Source: SIG447 sp045577075
GTDB taxonomy: Bacteria; Bacillota; Clostridia; UMGS1883; UMGS1540
Direction: 5' to 3'
NCBI GenBank assembly: GCA_045577075.1
Contig: JAZNHR010000034.1
Location: 1-41,358, forward strand
Length of the DNA stretch: 41,358 nucleotides
Positions 1-6,799 of this stretch are shown piece by piece (position 1 is the stretch's first letter; each line of letters starts with the position of its first letter). The notes beneath the pieces are model-generated. The model ran no database searches. It was not told the origin of the DNA and saw nothing but the letters and a program-made list of their open reading frames with translations. The position numbers and the translations under genes were made by a program.

Positions 1-12
1 TAAAAAGGGGAT

Positions 13-112
13 CCCCCGAAAAGCCTTCGGCTTTTTGGGGAAAGGGAAGAGCAAGGAAGCGGGCGACCGTTTTCCCCGCATGGGGGAAACAGAGCCAAGC
101 GACCTTTACTCC
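13..112. repeat. Structured tandem repeat, copy 1
   Basis: This is the first of two near-identical units with a period of about 112 bp. It opens with a hairpin, CCCCGAAAAGCC (14-25) against GGCTTTTTGGGG (29-40). A second part (49-112) has an inner hairpin TTTCCCC/GGGGGAAA around a GCAT loop (71-88) and weakly complementary ends (GAGCAAGG at 49-56 against CCTTTACTC at 103-111). No credible reading frame runs through it. It lies downstream of tRNA-Glu with respect to that gene's direction. It could be a dispersed intergenic palindromic element, a small RNA or a tRNA-operon 3' end. I do not recognise the family, and the strand is not determined. Confidence 0.75.
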
Positions 113-124
113 AAACAAAACGGG

Positions 125-225
125 CCCCCGAAAAGCCTTTAGGCTTTTTGGGGAGAAGGAGGAGCAAGAAAGCGGGCGACCGTTTTCCCCGCATGGGGGA
201 AACAGAGCCAAGCGAACTTTGCTCC
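125..225. repeat. Structured tandem repeat, copy 2
   Basis: This is the second copy of the ~112-bp unit, ending 7 bp from the tRNA-Glu CCA end. It has the same first hairpin (CCCCGAAAAGCC at 126-137 against GGCTTTTTGGGG at 142-153) and the same inner hairpin (TTTCCCC GCAT GGGGGAAA, 184-202). Its outer ends pair perfectly: GGAGCAA (161-167) with TTGCTCC (219-225). The core of about 50 bases from GCGGGCGACC to GAGCCAAGCG is identical to copy 1, while the hairpin loop (TTTA against TTCG) and the outer arms differ. Conservation is therefore concentrated in the core. Confidence 0.75.
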
Positions 226-232
226 GACGTAG

Positions 233-307
233 TGGTGACCCCTACGAGAATCGAACTCGTGTTACCGCCGTGAAAGGGCGATGTCTTAACCGCTTGACCA
301 AGGGGCC
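233..307 (-). tRNA. tRNA-Glu (anticodon UUC)
   Basis: Read on the minus strand this is a 75-nt cloverleaf with an encoded CCA. The acceptor arm GGCCCCT pairs with AGGGGTC (one G-U), followed by discriminator A and CCA. The D region contains GGTCAAGCGGTTAAGAC. The anticodon stem encloses the seven-base loop CTTTCAC, giving anticodon TTC (UUC, Glu). The T arm contains the invariant GTTCGAT. It is a single tRNA gene with its own promoter about 30 bp upstream. Confidence 0.97.
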
Positions 308-338
308 ACGAGACGCGTTTTTCGCGTTCGTACGGCTT

Positions 339-367
339 AGTATACCATAGTTTTTCTATAATTGCAA
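339..367 (-). promoter_or_regulatory. Promoter of tRNA-Glu
   Basis: On the minus strand, TTGCAA (367-362) is followed after exactly 17 bp by TATACT (344-339). A TGG immediately before the -10 box gives an extended -10. The predicted start near 332 leaves a leader of about 24 nt containing a small CGCG hairpin before the mature tRNA. Confidence 0.8.
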
Positions 368-382
368 TACTTTTTTACAAAA

Positions 383-1465
383 TTATTTTATCCGATATTT
401 CTCCATGCGCGCCATAAGCCTTTCCGCGTCCTCACCTTCGAGGGGGGTGGGCCTATAGTCATTTGTATACGCTACGGAAGAAATGCGGCAGGGAATGATT
501 TTGCTTTCCCACTCGCCCGTAAGCTTTCCGTCCAGCGTTTCAAAGGTCAGCTGATAGATAAAGCAGTCCTTATCCGACGGGTTGTGGTTGCCGCCAAAGC
601 AGAAATTGCCCATGCTGTATACAATTTCCTTGCCCTTATACGTTTCAATACCCTGGATTACATGGGGGTGGTGGCCTAAAACGCCGTCTGCGCCCATATC
701 GATAGCGTATCTGCCTATATTTCTTTGGACTTCGTAGGGGAAATGCTCCCCTTCAAGCCCCCAATGGCAGCTTATAAACACTAAATCCGCGCCCCTGTCC
801 CGCAGGTCGGAAATCGCTTTTTTAATGCTCGCGCGCACCTCACCGTCATCGTACCAAACGCTAAACGCCGCATAGCCTACGTACACTTCATTTTCCGTTT
901 TTTCTCCTGTTACAGGCGCGGCTTTCCCGTCCTTTACGGAAAAGAGGGCAAGCTGATTTTTATAGGTGTACGCTATATTTTCCCCTTCCAGGGCCTTTTT
1001 TGTGTCCGTAAAGCCTTTTTCGTGGAAATCATAGGTATGGTTATTGGCAAGGGAAACCACTTCAATATCCCCTGCCGTTAAAATTTTTGCGTAGTGGGCA
1101 GGGCCTTTGAAGGTATACGCCTTGTCGGCACGGACAGTTTCTTCCGTAAGGGTGCCTTCAAAATTCACAAAGCTTATGGTGTCCTCCCGAAAAATCGGGG
1201 CAACATTTGCAAAGAAATAATCGTGGTTTTCGCCTACTTCCCGAAATTTTGCATGAAAGCTGCCGGCATAGGCAAAACGGGGGTCGCTGCCCAGCGTGCA
1301 GTCCCCGGCGGCACTTAAAATAATGGTGCCTTTTTTCGGGGCGGCAGGCACATTTACGGCGGCAGGAATCGGTTCCTCCCGCCGCACGCAGTTTGCAAGT
1401 ACAATGCCGAGTGCCGCCGCCAAAATGACTGCGGCTACGAGAATTGCTACTGTTTTTCTGTTCAT
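383..1465 (-). CDS. CapA family protein (PGA_cap metallophosphoesterase-like)
   Basis: A 360-aa protein of the CapA/PgsA family, named for poly-gamma-glutamate capsule synthesis and having a calcineurin-like phosphoesterase fold. The N-terminus is a hydrophobic segment (about residues 5-25) ending in LANC, so it is probably a signal anchor; a lipobox with Asn at -1 would be atypical. Family motifs follow in order: SAAGDCTLGSD, NFEGTLTEE, SLANNHTYDFHEKG, CHWGLEGEHFP, GADGVLGHHPHVIQG and the terminal YSMGNFCFGG. The start codon overlaps the serS stop as ATGA, so it is probably translated by coupling from serS. No capsule ligase genes (capB, capC) are nearby, so capsule synthesis cannot be inferred. 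A cell-surface phosphoesterase or hydrolase is more likely, substrate unknown. Confidence 0.85.
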   Translation of the reverse strand: MNRKTVAILVAAVILAAALGIVLANCVRREEPIPAAVNVPAAPKKGTIILSAAGDCTLGSDPRFAYAGSFHAKFREVGENHDYFFANVAPIFREDTISFVNFEGTLTEETVRADKAYTFKGPAHYAKILTAGDIEVVSLANNHTYDFHEKGFTDTKKALEGENIAYTYKNQLALFSVKDGKAAPVTGEKTENEVYVGYAAFSVWYDDGEVRASIKKAISDLRDRGADLVFISCHWGLEGEHFPYEVQRNIGRYAIDMGADGVLGHHPHVIQGIETYKGKEIVYSMGNFCFGGNHNPSDKDCFIYQLTFETLDGKLTGEWESKIIPCRISSVAYTNDYRPTPLEGEDAERLMARMEKYRIK

Positions 1466-2730
1466 TTTTCGATTTTGTCAACGCCCATATAGGGACGGAG
1501 TACCTCGGGAATTATAACGCTGCCGTCGCCCTGCTGGAAGTTTTCAAGGACTGCCGCCACCGTTCTGCCAATGGCAACGCCGGAGCCGTTTAAGGTATGG
1601 ACAAGCTGTGCTTTGCCGCCTGCATCACGGAAGCGAATGGACGCGCGGCGTGCCTGGAAGTCCTCAAAATTCGAGCAGGAGGAAATTTCTACGTATCTTC
1701 CATAGGAAGGCATCCAGACCTCAATATCATATTTCATTGCGGCGGTAAAGCCAAGGTCACCGACGCAGATTTTCACAACGCGGTAGGGAAGACCGAGTCC
1801 CTTTAAAACGCTTTCCGCGTCCGCTGTCAGCTTTTCCAGTTCTTCATAGGAATCTTCGGGACGGGTAAATTTCACAAGCTCTACCTTATTAAACTGGTGC
1901 TGGCGGATAAGACCGCGGGTATCGCGCCCGGCACTTCCTGCCTCGGCACGGAAGCATGCAGAGTAGGCGGCGTGCTTTATGGGAAGGTCACTGGCGTCCA
2001 GAATCTGGTCGCGGTAGAGGTTTGTTACGGGCACTTCTGCGGTGGGAATGAGGAAATAGTCTGTATCCGTTACCTTAAAGGCATCTTCCTCAAACTTCGG
2101 CAGCTGTCCCGTGCCCACCATGCTGTTTCTGTGCACCATATAAGGAGGCAGAATTTCGGTGTAGCCGTTCTCGAGGGTGTGTTTATCAAGGAAATAGCTG
2201 ATAATTGCACGCTCGAGCCGCGCGCCGAGACCGCGGTAAACGGTAAAACGGGCACCTGTAATTTTAGCCGCGGACGCAAAATCCAAAATCCCTAAGGATT
2301 CGCCAAGGTCCCAGTGGGCTTTCGGCTCGAAGGGAAATTCTGTAGGCGTGCCGAATTTACGGATTTCCACGTTATCTTCATCGGTATCCCCGTCGGGCAC
2401 GGTAGGATTGGGGATATTGGGAATGCGCATGAGCATTGCCTGGAGTGCTTCCTCTGTTTCTCTTGTTTCGGCGTCCAGCGCCTTGACTTTATCGGAAATA
2501 GAGCGCATTTCGGCAAAAATCGCCGTCGTGTCCTCGCCTGCTTTTTTCATTTTCGGGATTTCCTTGGAAACCTCGTTCTGGCGTGCTTTCAGCTGTTCCG
2601 CTTCAAAGAGAAGGCCGCGCCGCTTTTCGTCCAGCGCCAGTACCGCATCTATATCCACTTCCTCTTTTCTTCTTGCCAGGGCTTTTTTTACTTCTTCTGT
2701 TTCCGTTCTGAGACGTTTAATGTCTAACAT
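1462..2730 (-). CDS. serS: Seryl-tRNA synthetase
   Basis: A full-length (422 aa) class II aminoacyl-tRNA synthetase that charges tRNA-Ser in the cytoplasm. Residues 1 to about 105 form the long helical arm that grips the tRNA (rich in E/K/R heptads), starting MLDIKRLR as in other bacterial SerRS. Motif 2 is present as FRAEAGSAGRDTRGL followed by HQFNKVELVKF. Motif 3 is the ALNGSG-type segment LNGSGVAIGRTVAAVLEN, and the C-terminus carries the typical VIIPEVLRPYMG. The start follows a strong AAGGAG site. The gene sits 13 bp after a small membrane protein and overlaps the CapA-like gene by 4 bp. A serS gene near parB is common in clostridia. I saw no T-box leader. Confidence 0.97.
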   Translation of the reverse strand: MLDIKRLRTETEEVKKALARRKEEVDIDAVLALDEKRRGLLFEAEQLKARQNEVSKEIPKMKKAGEDTTAIFAEMRSISDKVKALDAETRETEEALQAMLMRIPNIPNPTVPDGDTDEDNVEIRKFGTPTEFPFEPKAHWDLGESLGILDFASAAKITGARFTVYRGLGARLERAIISYFLDKHTLENGYTEILPPYMVHRNSMVGTGQLPKFEEDAFKVTDTDYFLIPTAEVPVTNLYRDQILDASDLPIKHAAYSACFRAEAGSAGRDTRGLIRQHQFNKVELVKFTRPEDSYEELEKLTADAESVLKGLGLPYRVVKICVGDLGFTAAMKYDIEVWMPSYGRYVEISSCSNFEDFQARRASIRFRDAGGKAQLVHTLNGSGVAIGRTVAAVLENFQQGDGSVIIPEVLRPYMGVDKIEK

Positions 2731-2743
2731 TTTGACTCTCTCC

Positions 2744-3172
2744 TTAGTCTATATTTGCATCAATATCTGCTTTTACCTTATTATATCTGCCTTTAATTTT
2801 TTCTTTCAAAATTGTGGGGTCTACGGTGTCAAGGGTTTCCTTTGCTTTTTCGAAGTCCCCTTCGTCACAGTACCCGTCCGCAATGTAAATAGCCTCTACG
2901 GCATCTGCGTATCGGTCCTCCTGTTCCCGGAAGGTGGTGTTTTCTGCGCTGAGCTGATTAACTTTTACTTCGAGTCCTGCTTTTTCTTCCTTTAATTTTA
3001 CATTTTCATTTTTCAGTGCCAGATTTTCATTCTGTATGCTCTGGACGCGGCTTTCGTAATTTTCATTTGCTTTCTTATAATCCGTCATAAAAAGACTGAG
3101 CAGTACCAGCACCAGGGCAACGGTAAATAAGATGATGGTATACATCCAAAAAGACTTTGATTTTTTATCCAT
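2744..3172 (-). CDS. Small membrane protein with a coiled coil, function unknown
   Basis: A 142-aa protein I do not recognise. I start it at the ATG at 3172, 7 bp after AGAGG; an in-frame ATG at 3226 would add 18 residues but lacks such a site. Residues 1-8 are basic, followed by one hydrophobic span (about 9-28). A polar helix with leucine/asparagine heptads (about 35-85, NLALKNENVKLKEEK-like) looks like a coiled coil. The C-terminal helical segment (AIYIADGYCDEGDFEKAKE) resembles a single TPR-type hairpin. The predicted topology is one anchor with the coiled coil outside the cell. In clostridia the slot between parB and serS often holds a different small membrane protein (DUF4446), so this may be a positional substitute. 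It is probably cotranscribed with serS. Confidence 0.8.
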   Translation of the reverse strand: MDKKSKSFWMYTIILFTVALVLVLLSLFMTDYKKANENYESRVQSIQNENLALKNENVKLKEEKAGLEVKVNQLSAENTTFREQEDRYADAVEAIYIADGYCDEGDFEKAKETLDTVDPTILKEKIKGRYNKVKADIDANID

Positions 3173-3286
3173 ATAATTACCTCTCTTGTAAGGCTCATTT
3201 TTCGTCTGTGCGAAAAGAAACCTCATTTTAATATAGTTTCATTCATTTTTCTTTTTTATGGGCTTAAAACGCAATTTTGAAATCTG

Positions 3287-4126
3287 TTAATTTTCCATAT
3301 ATTTCCATATTCTGTCAAATTCATCTGCGCTTTCGTAAAAAATTTCAATTTTTCCTTTTTTTGCATTGCCGCTGATACGAATTTTTGCACCCACCTGTTT
3401 TGCCAGCTTTTCTTCCAAATCCCGAATTTCGGCGGTGTATTTTACCGGTGCTTTCTTCGGGGGACGGCGAAGACTTACGAGCCGCTCCAGCTCTCTGACG
3501 GAAAGCCCTTCGGCGATGACGCGTTCGGCAAGGGCAAGCTGGTCTATATCCTGTGCGCCGAGAAGGGTTCTGGCGTGCCCTGCGGAAAGCTTACCTTCTG
3601 AAACCAGCTTTCGCACCGGCTCCTTAAGGGCTAAAAGGCGCAAAGCGTTGCCAACAGCACTTCGGCTTTTCCCGATTTTCTCGCTGATTTCCTCCTGTGT
3701 CATGCCATACAAATCCATGAGGTTGCGGAACCCGTCCGCTTCTTCCATGGGGTTTAGGTTTTCTCTTTGCAGGTTTTCAATGAGAGCAACCTCACTTGCC
3801 GTCTTTTCATCATATTCCCGAATAATTGCCGGAATTTCCTTTAAATTTGCCATTCTGGCGGCACGCCAGCGGCGTTCACCGGCAATAATCGTATAAAATC
3901 CTTTTTCATTTTTCGTTACAACAATGGGCTGGATAATGCCGTGCTCCCGTACAGAGGCAGCAAGCTCCTCAAGCTGTTCCGGGCGAAATGTTTTACGCGG
4001 CTGTGCGCTGTTCGGCTCCACTTCCGAAATGCGAAGAGAAACAATAGCGTCCCCGTCCTGCTTTTCCGGAATGTCTTCCGATATAAAAAGGGCATCCAGT
4101 CCTTTCCCTAGGCCTCGCTTTGCCAT
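3287..4126 (-). CDS. parB: ParB chromosome-partitioning protein (Spo0J family)
   Basis: A 279-aa ParB that binds parS, spreads as a CTP-dependent clamp and loads SMC at the origin. The N-terminus MAKRGLGKGLDALF is the conserved ParA-interacting peptide. The CTP-binding N-domain follows (about 28-120) with QPRKTF and the signature GERRWRAA. A helix-turn-helix (about 143-165, EEISEKIGKSRSAVGNALRL) reads parS. The C-terminal 60 residues are the dimerisation domain. It is the second gene after parA, 26 bp downstream. Its two cognate sites lie just upstream of parA. Noc would be the main alternative, but the pairing with ParA and the canonical parS sequence favour ParB. Confidence 0.95.
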   Translation of the reverse strand: MAKRGLGKGLDALFISEDIPEKQDGDAIVSLRISEVEPNSAQPRKTFRPEQLEELAASVREHGIIQPIVVTKNEKGFYTIIAGERRWRAARMANLKEIPAIIREYDEKTASEVALIENLQRENLNPMEEADGFRNLMDLYGMTQEEISEKIGKSRSAVGNALRLLALKEPVRKLVSEGKLSAGHARTLLGAQDIDQLALAERVIAEGLSVRELERLVSLRRPPKKAPVKYTAEIRDLEEKLAKQVGAKIRISGNAKKGKIEIFYESADEFDRIWKYMEN

Positions 4127-4152
4127 GGATTCACTTCCTTCCTTATTATGTA

Positions 4153-4923
4153 CTATTCTTCCCGTCTGCCTTCCAAAACCTCTTCGGCTAAATCCGTATA
4201 GCTTTCTGCGCCGCGGCTGGAGGGGTCATACACAATAACCGGCTGGCCAAAGCCCGGTGCCTCGGAAAGGCGGACGTTTCTGGGAATAATCGTTTTATAT
4301 ACTTTCTTGGGGAAGAATTTCTTTACCTCGTCCACAACCTGAATGGCAAGGTTTGTCCGGGATGAAAACATGGTCATCAGTACCCCTTCAATCTCGATAT
4401 CGGGATTTAAAAGCTTTTTGACCCGTTTTATCGTGGCGGTCAGCTGGCTGAGGCCTTCTAATGCGTAATATTCGCACTGAATGGGCATAAGCACCGAGCC
4501 GCAAGCCGTCAGGGCGTTTAACGTAACAAGCCCGAGAGAGGGGGGACAGTCCAGCAAAATAAAATCGTACTTATCCTCCACAGCAGAAATGGCTTCCTTT
4601 AATCTATATTCTCTTGCCATTACGTTTACAAGCTCAATTTCCGCGCCCGACAAGGCAATACTGGACGGGCAAACCTCGAGATTTGTGTAATCCGTTTTTA
4701 CAATGACCGTTTCCATTTTTTCCCCTCTGACAAGCACGTCATACACGGAATTTTCAATGGTGCGGTTATCAATACCGAGACCGCTGGTTGCATTGCCCTG
4801 TGGGTCCATATCCACTAAAAGCACATGCTGTCCTTTTTTTGCAAGACAGGCTGCCAGATTTACGGCTGTTGTAGTTTTTCCTACGCCGCCCTTCTGGTTT
4901 GCAATCGCAATTATTCTTGCCAT
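4153..4923 (-). CDS. parA: ParA/Soj chromosome-partitioning ATPase
   Basis: A 256-aa deviant Walker ATPase. The P-loop KGGVGKTTT (residues 10-18) has the signature lysine. The switch region VLLVDMDPQGNATSG and the later DCPPSLGLVTLNA follow the ParA/Soj pattern. In other species the protein positions origins with ParB and acts on DnaA. It has no N-terminal DNA-binding extension, so it is the small chromosomal type. The start follows AAGGAG. The gene is divergent from dnaA, with the origin between them. Its promoter overlaps a parS site, so ParB probably represses parAB. Confidence 0.96.
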   Translation of the reverse strand: MARIIAIANQKGGVGKTTTAVNLAACLAKKGQHVLLVDMDPQGNATSGLGIDNRTIENSVYDVLVRGEKMETVIVKTDYTNLEVCPSSIALSGAEIELVNVMAREYRLKEAISAVEDKYDFILLDCPPSLGLVTLNALTACGSVLMPIQCEYYALEGLSQLTATIKRVKKLLNPDIEIEGVLMTMFSSRTNLAIQVVDEVKKFFPKKVYKTIIPRNVRLSEAPGFGQPVIVYDPSSRGAESYTDLAEEVLEGRREE

Positions 4924-4963
4924 GGCAATCTCCTTTTTTCTATATTTTCTTTATTTCCTCCCT

Positions 4964-4992
4964 ATTATAGCACAAAACTGTTTCACGTGAAA
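4964..4992 (-). promoter_or_regulatory. parAB promoter overlapping parS
   Basis: On the minus strand the -10 is a perfect TATAAT (4969-4964). Exactly 17 bp upstream is TTTCAC (4992-4987), which is part of the parS palindrome at 4979-4994. ParB bound there would cover the -35. No better -35 is visible. Confidence 0.7.
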
Positions 4993-4994
4993 CA
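4979..4994. promoter_or_regulatory. parS site 1
   Basis: A perfect 16-bp palindrome, TGTTTCACGTGAAACA, matching the consensus bacterial parS (TGTTNCACGTGAAACA). It is the binding and CTP-clamp loading site for ParB and overlaps the -35 of parA. Confidence 0.96.
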
Positions 4995-5016
4995 TTTTTT
5001 ATAAAAAAAATAAAAT

Positions 5017-5032
5017 TGTTTCACGTGAAACA
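5017..5032. promoter_or_regulatory. parS site 2
   Basis: A second perfect copy of TGTTTCACGTGAAACA, its centre 38 bp from that of the first (between three and four helical turns). The spacer is an A/T-only tract. The pair lies between parA and dnaA. Confidence 0.96.
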
Positions 5033-5119
5033 AAATGCCGTTTTGTTGTGCCTAAAATTTGCCCTGTAAAATTCTCCGTTTTTTGTTTACAATAGAATAA
5101 AAAAAATTTCATATTTTTG

Positions 5120-5148
5120 TTGCAAAGGAGGTTTTTTTTTGGTATAAT
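5120..5148 (+). promoter_or_regulatory. dnaA promoter
   Basis: TTGCAA (5120-5125), a 17-bp spacer containing a run of T, then a perfect TATAAT (5143-5148). The predicted start near 5155 gives a leader of about 200 nt. That leader spans the upstream DnaA-box cluster, so DnaA bound there could repress its own gene. Confidence 0.85.
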
Positions 5149-5180
5149 ATTAGAGACTGGGGAGAAGACGAATTTTTCTG

Positions 5181-5298
5181 TTTTCCACATATACAGAAAG
5201 CAGTTTTTCACTTTTCCACCGACTTATCCACATAAAATAAGCTGATTTTTTCTGTTTTCACCTAGTTTTCCACATACTTTGTTTTACACTTATCCGAA
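5181..5298 (+). other. oriC: Origin region, upstream DnaA-box cluster
   Basis: Five DnaA-box-like 9-mers in one orientation: TTTTCCACA (5181-5189), TTTTCCACC (5212-5220), a perfect TTATCCACA (5224-5232), TTTTCCACA (5266-5274) and TTATCCGAA (5290-5298). They lie between the dnaA promoter and the dnaA start, like the upstream half of the Bacillus-type bipartite origin. The stretch 4924-5357 otherwise holds the two parS sites, the divergent promoters and AT-rich sequence, with no gene. Confidence 0.85.
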
Positions 5299-5357
5299 AA
5301 ATACACATCAAAAAACAGCTTGCTCCCATACATATTTTTGAAAGGAATTTTTTACAA

Positions 5358-6665
5358 ATGAATGGTGAACTTTTAAACATTTGGAACCATTCTCTTCCCC
5401 TCATTGAAGAAGAAGTAACACCCGTCGGATATAAAACCTGGATTCTTTCCATAAAGCCAATCAATATGGAAAACGGCTTTTTGAATGTACTTGTTCCCAA
5501 TGATGTGAACAAAAACATGGTGGACCACCGCTATAAGGAGCTGATTCAAAATGCAATTTATGAGGTTTGCGGCTCACGCTGTACGCTTGTGGTTCATGTC
5601 GGAGAATATGAAGAAGAGAAAAAAACAGAAAAAGCATGTGCCAATCTCGGCATGCCCCTAAATCCAAAGTATACCTTTGACAGCTTTGTTGTAGGCGGCT
5701 CGAATCGCTTTGCGCACGCTGCATCCTTAGCAGTTGCGGAAACGCCTGCCAGAACGTATAACCCCCTCTTTTTATACGGCGGCGTAGGCCTTGGAAAAAC
5801 CCATCTTCTCCACGCCATCGGCAATTTTATTATTCAAAATAATCAGGACATGAAGGTTATGTATATTTCGGCAGAAACCTTTACAAATGAGCTGATTAAC
5901 TCCATTAAGGACTCTACCAATGACGCGTTCCGCGAAAAATACCGCTCTGTGGACGTTTTGATGGTGGACGATATTCAGTTTATCGCCGGCAAAAAGGTAA
6001 CGGAAGAAGAATTTTTCCACACCTTTAATACGCTGTATGACGCAAACAAGCAAATTATCATTACAAGTGACCGACCGCCGAAGGAAATGCGTACCCTCGA
6101 GGACAGGCTCCGTTCCCGTTTTGAATGGGGTATTATTGGTGATTTATACGCACCGGACTACGAAACCCGTGTTGCCATTTTACGAAAAAAAGCCCAGCTT
6201 GAAAATATTGATATTGCGGACGAAATCCTGGAGCTTATCGCGGAAAAAATTACGTCCAACATTCGCGAGCTGGAGGGGGTATTTAACCGGGTGCTTGCCT
6301 ATCGCGGGCTTATCCACAGCGAAATTACCGTAGACGTTGCCCTTGACGCGATGAAAAGCTATCACGCCACGGGCCGCCCTGCCGTAACCCCCGAAAACAT
6401 CGTTTCGGGGTGTGCAAAATTCTACCATATTAAAGAAGAGGACATTATGGGGAATAAGCGCACGAAAACCATTGCCAGACCCAGACAGGTTGTTATGTAC
6501 CTCATGCGCGAAATCTTGGGGCTTTCCCACCTGAAAATCGGAAAGTTTTTAGACATGCACCATACCACCATTATGTACGGCATTGAAAAAATTGAAGCGG
6601 AAATTAAAAACGATCCTACATTCAGCATGGAAATTTCCACACTGAAGAAGGATATTACAGAATAG
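5358..6665 (+). CDS. dnaA: Chromosomal replication initiator DnaA
   Basis: A 435-aa DnaA with all four domains. Domain I (about 1-80) starts MNGELLNIWN and carries the helicase/DnaA interaction surface. A short linker follows. The AAA+ domain begins with NPKYTFDSFVVG; its Walker A is GGVGLGKTHLLHA, its Walker B is DVLMVDDIQFI, and the arginine-finger/sensor region has DRLRSRFEWG. Domain IV at the C-terminus ends with the DnaA-box reading helix (MHHTTIMYGIEKIE). Translation starts at the ATG after AAAGGA with a fairly long spacer. It binds the box clusters on both sides of the gene, melts the origin and loads helicase. It heads the block of plus-strand genes. Confidence 0.98.
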   Translation: MNGELLNIWNHSLPLIEEEVTPVGYKTWILSIKPINMENGFLNVLVPNDVNKNMVDHRYKELIQNAIYEVCGSRCTLVVHVGEYEEEKKTEKACANLGMPLNPKYTFDSFVVGGSNRFAHAASLAVAETPARTYNPLFLYGGVGLGKTHLLHAIGNFIIQNNQDMKVMYISAETFTNELINSIKDSTNDAFREKYRSVDVLMVDDIQFIAGKKVTEEEFFHTFNTLYDANKQIIITSDRPPKEMRTLEDRLRSRFEWGIIGDLYAPDYETRVAILRKKAQLENIDIADEILELIAEKITSNIRELEGVFNRVLAYRGLIHSEITVDVALDAMKSYHATGRPAVTPENIVSGCAKFYHIKEEDIMGNKRTKTIARPRQVVMYLMREILGLSHLKIGKFLDMHHTTIMYGIEKIEAEIKNDPTFSMEISTLKKDITE

Positions 6666-6745
6666 TTTTCCACCCCGCACTTTGGCGGTTTAAAAGGAAA
6701 AGGAAGGCGTATCCACACTTTCCACATACTCTACTATAAATACTA
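6666..6745 (+). other. oriC: Origin region, downstream DnaA boxes and DnaA-trio-like element
   Basis: Between dnaA and dnaN there are three box-like 9-mers: TTTTCCACC (6666-6674), GTATCCACA (6709-6717) and CTTTCCACA (6718-6726), the last two abutting. Four bases on, a phased run reads CTA CTA TAA ATA CTA (6731-6745), whose complement carries the 3'-GAT-5' trinucleotides of a DnaA-trio. A stretch of A and T with few G or C follows to about 6765. This is the expected architecture of the Bacillus-type unwinding site (boxes, then trios, then AT-rich DNA), so strand opening is inferred here. Confidence 0.75.
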
Positions 6746-6799
6746 ATTTATTTTATATTTCTATAGCGCACAGCGCCAGACGAAGGAGGCAATAAAGCC

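Noticed and set aside
1..231. CRISPR array at the left edge
   Set aside because: There are only two long units with internal hairpins and no short repeat-spacer periodicity; no cas genes are present.
233..307. tRNA-Glu as a prophage or island attachment site
   Set aside because: No integrase, no second copy of the tRNA 3' end and only housekeeping genes nearby; the repeats do not match the tRNA.
383..1465. A capsule synthesis locus based on the CapA-like gene
   Set aside because: No capB/capC-type ligase or export genes are nearby; one CapA-like protein alone does not indicate a capsule.
4999..5211. A minus-strand frame of 70 codons in the origin region
   Set aside because: It covers parS 2, the dnaA promoter and a DnaA box, has no ribosome site and reads as low-complexity sequence; it is an accidental frame.
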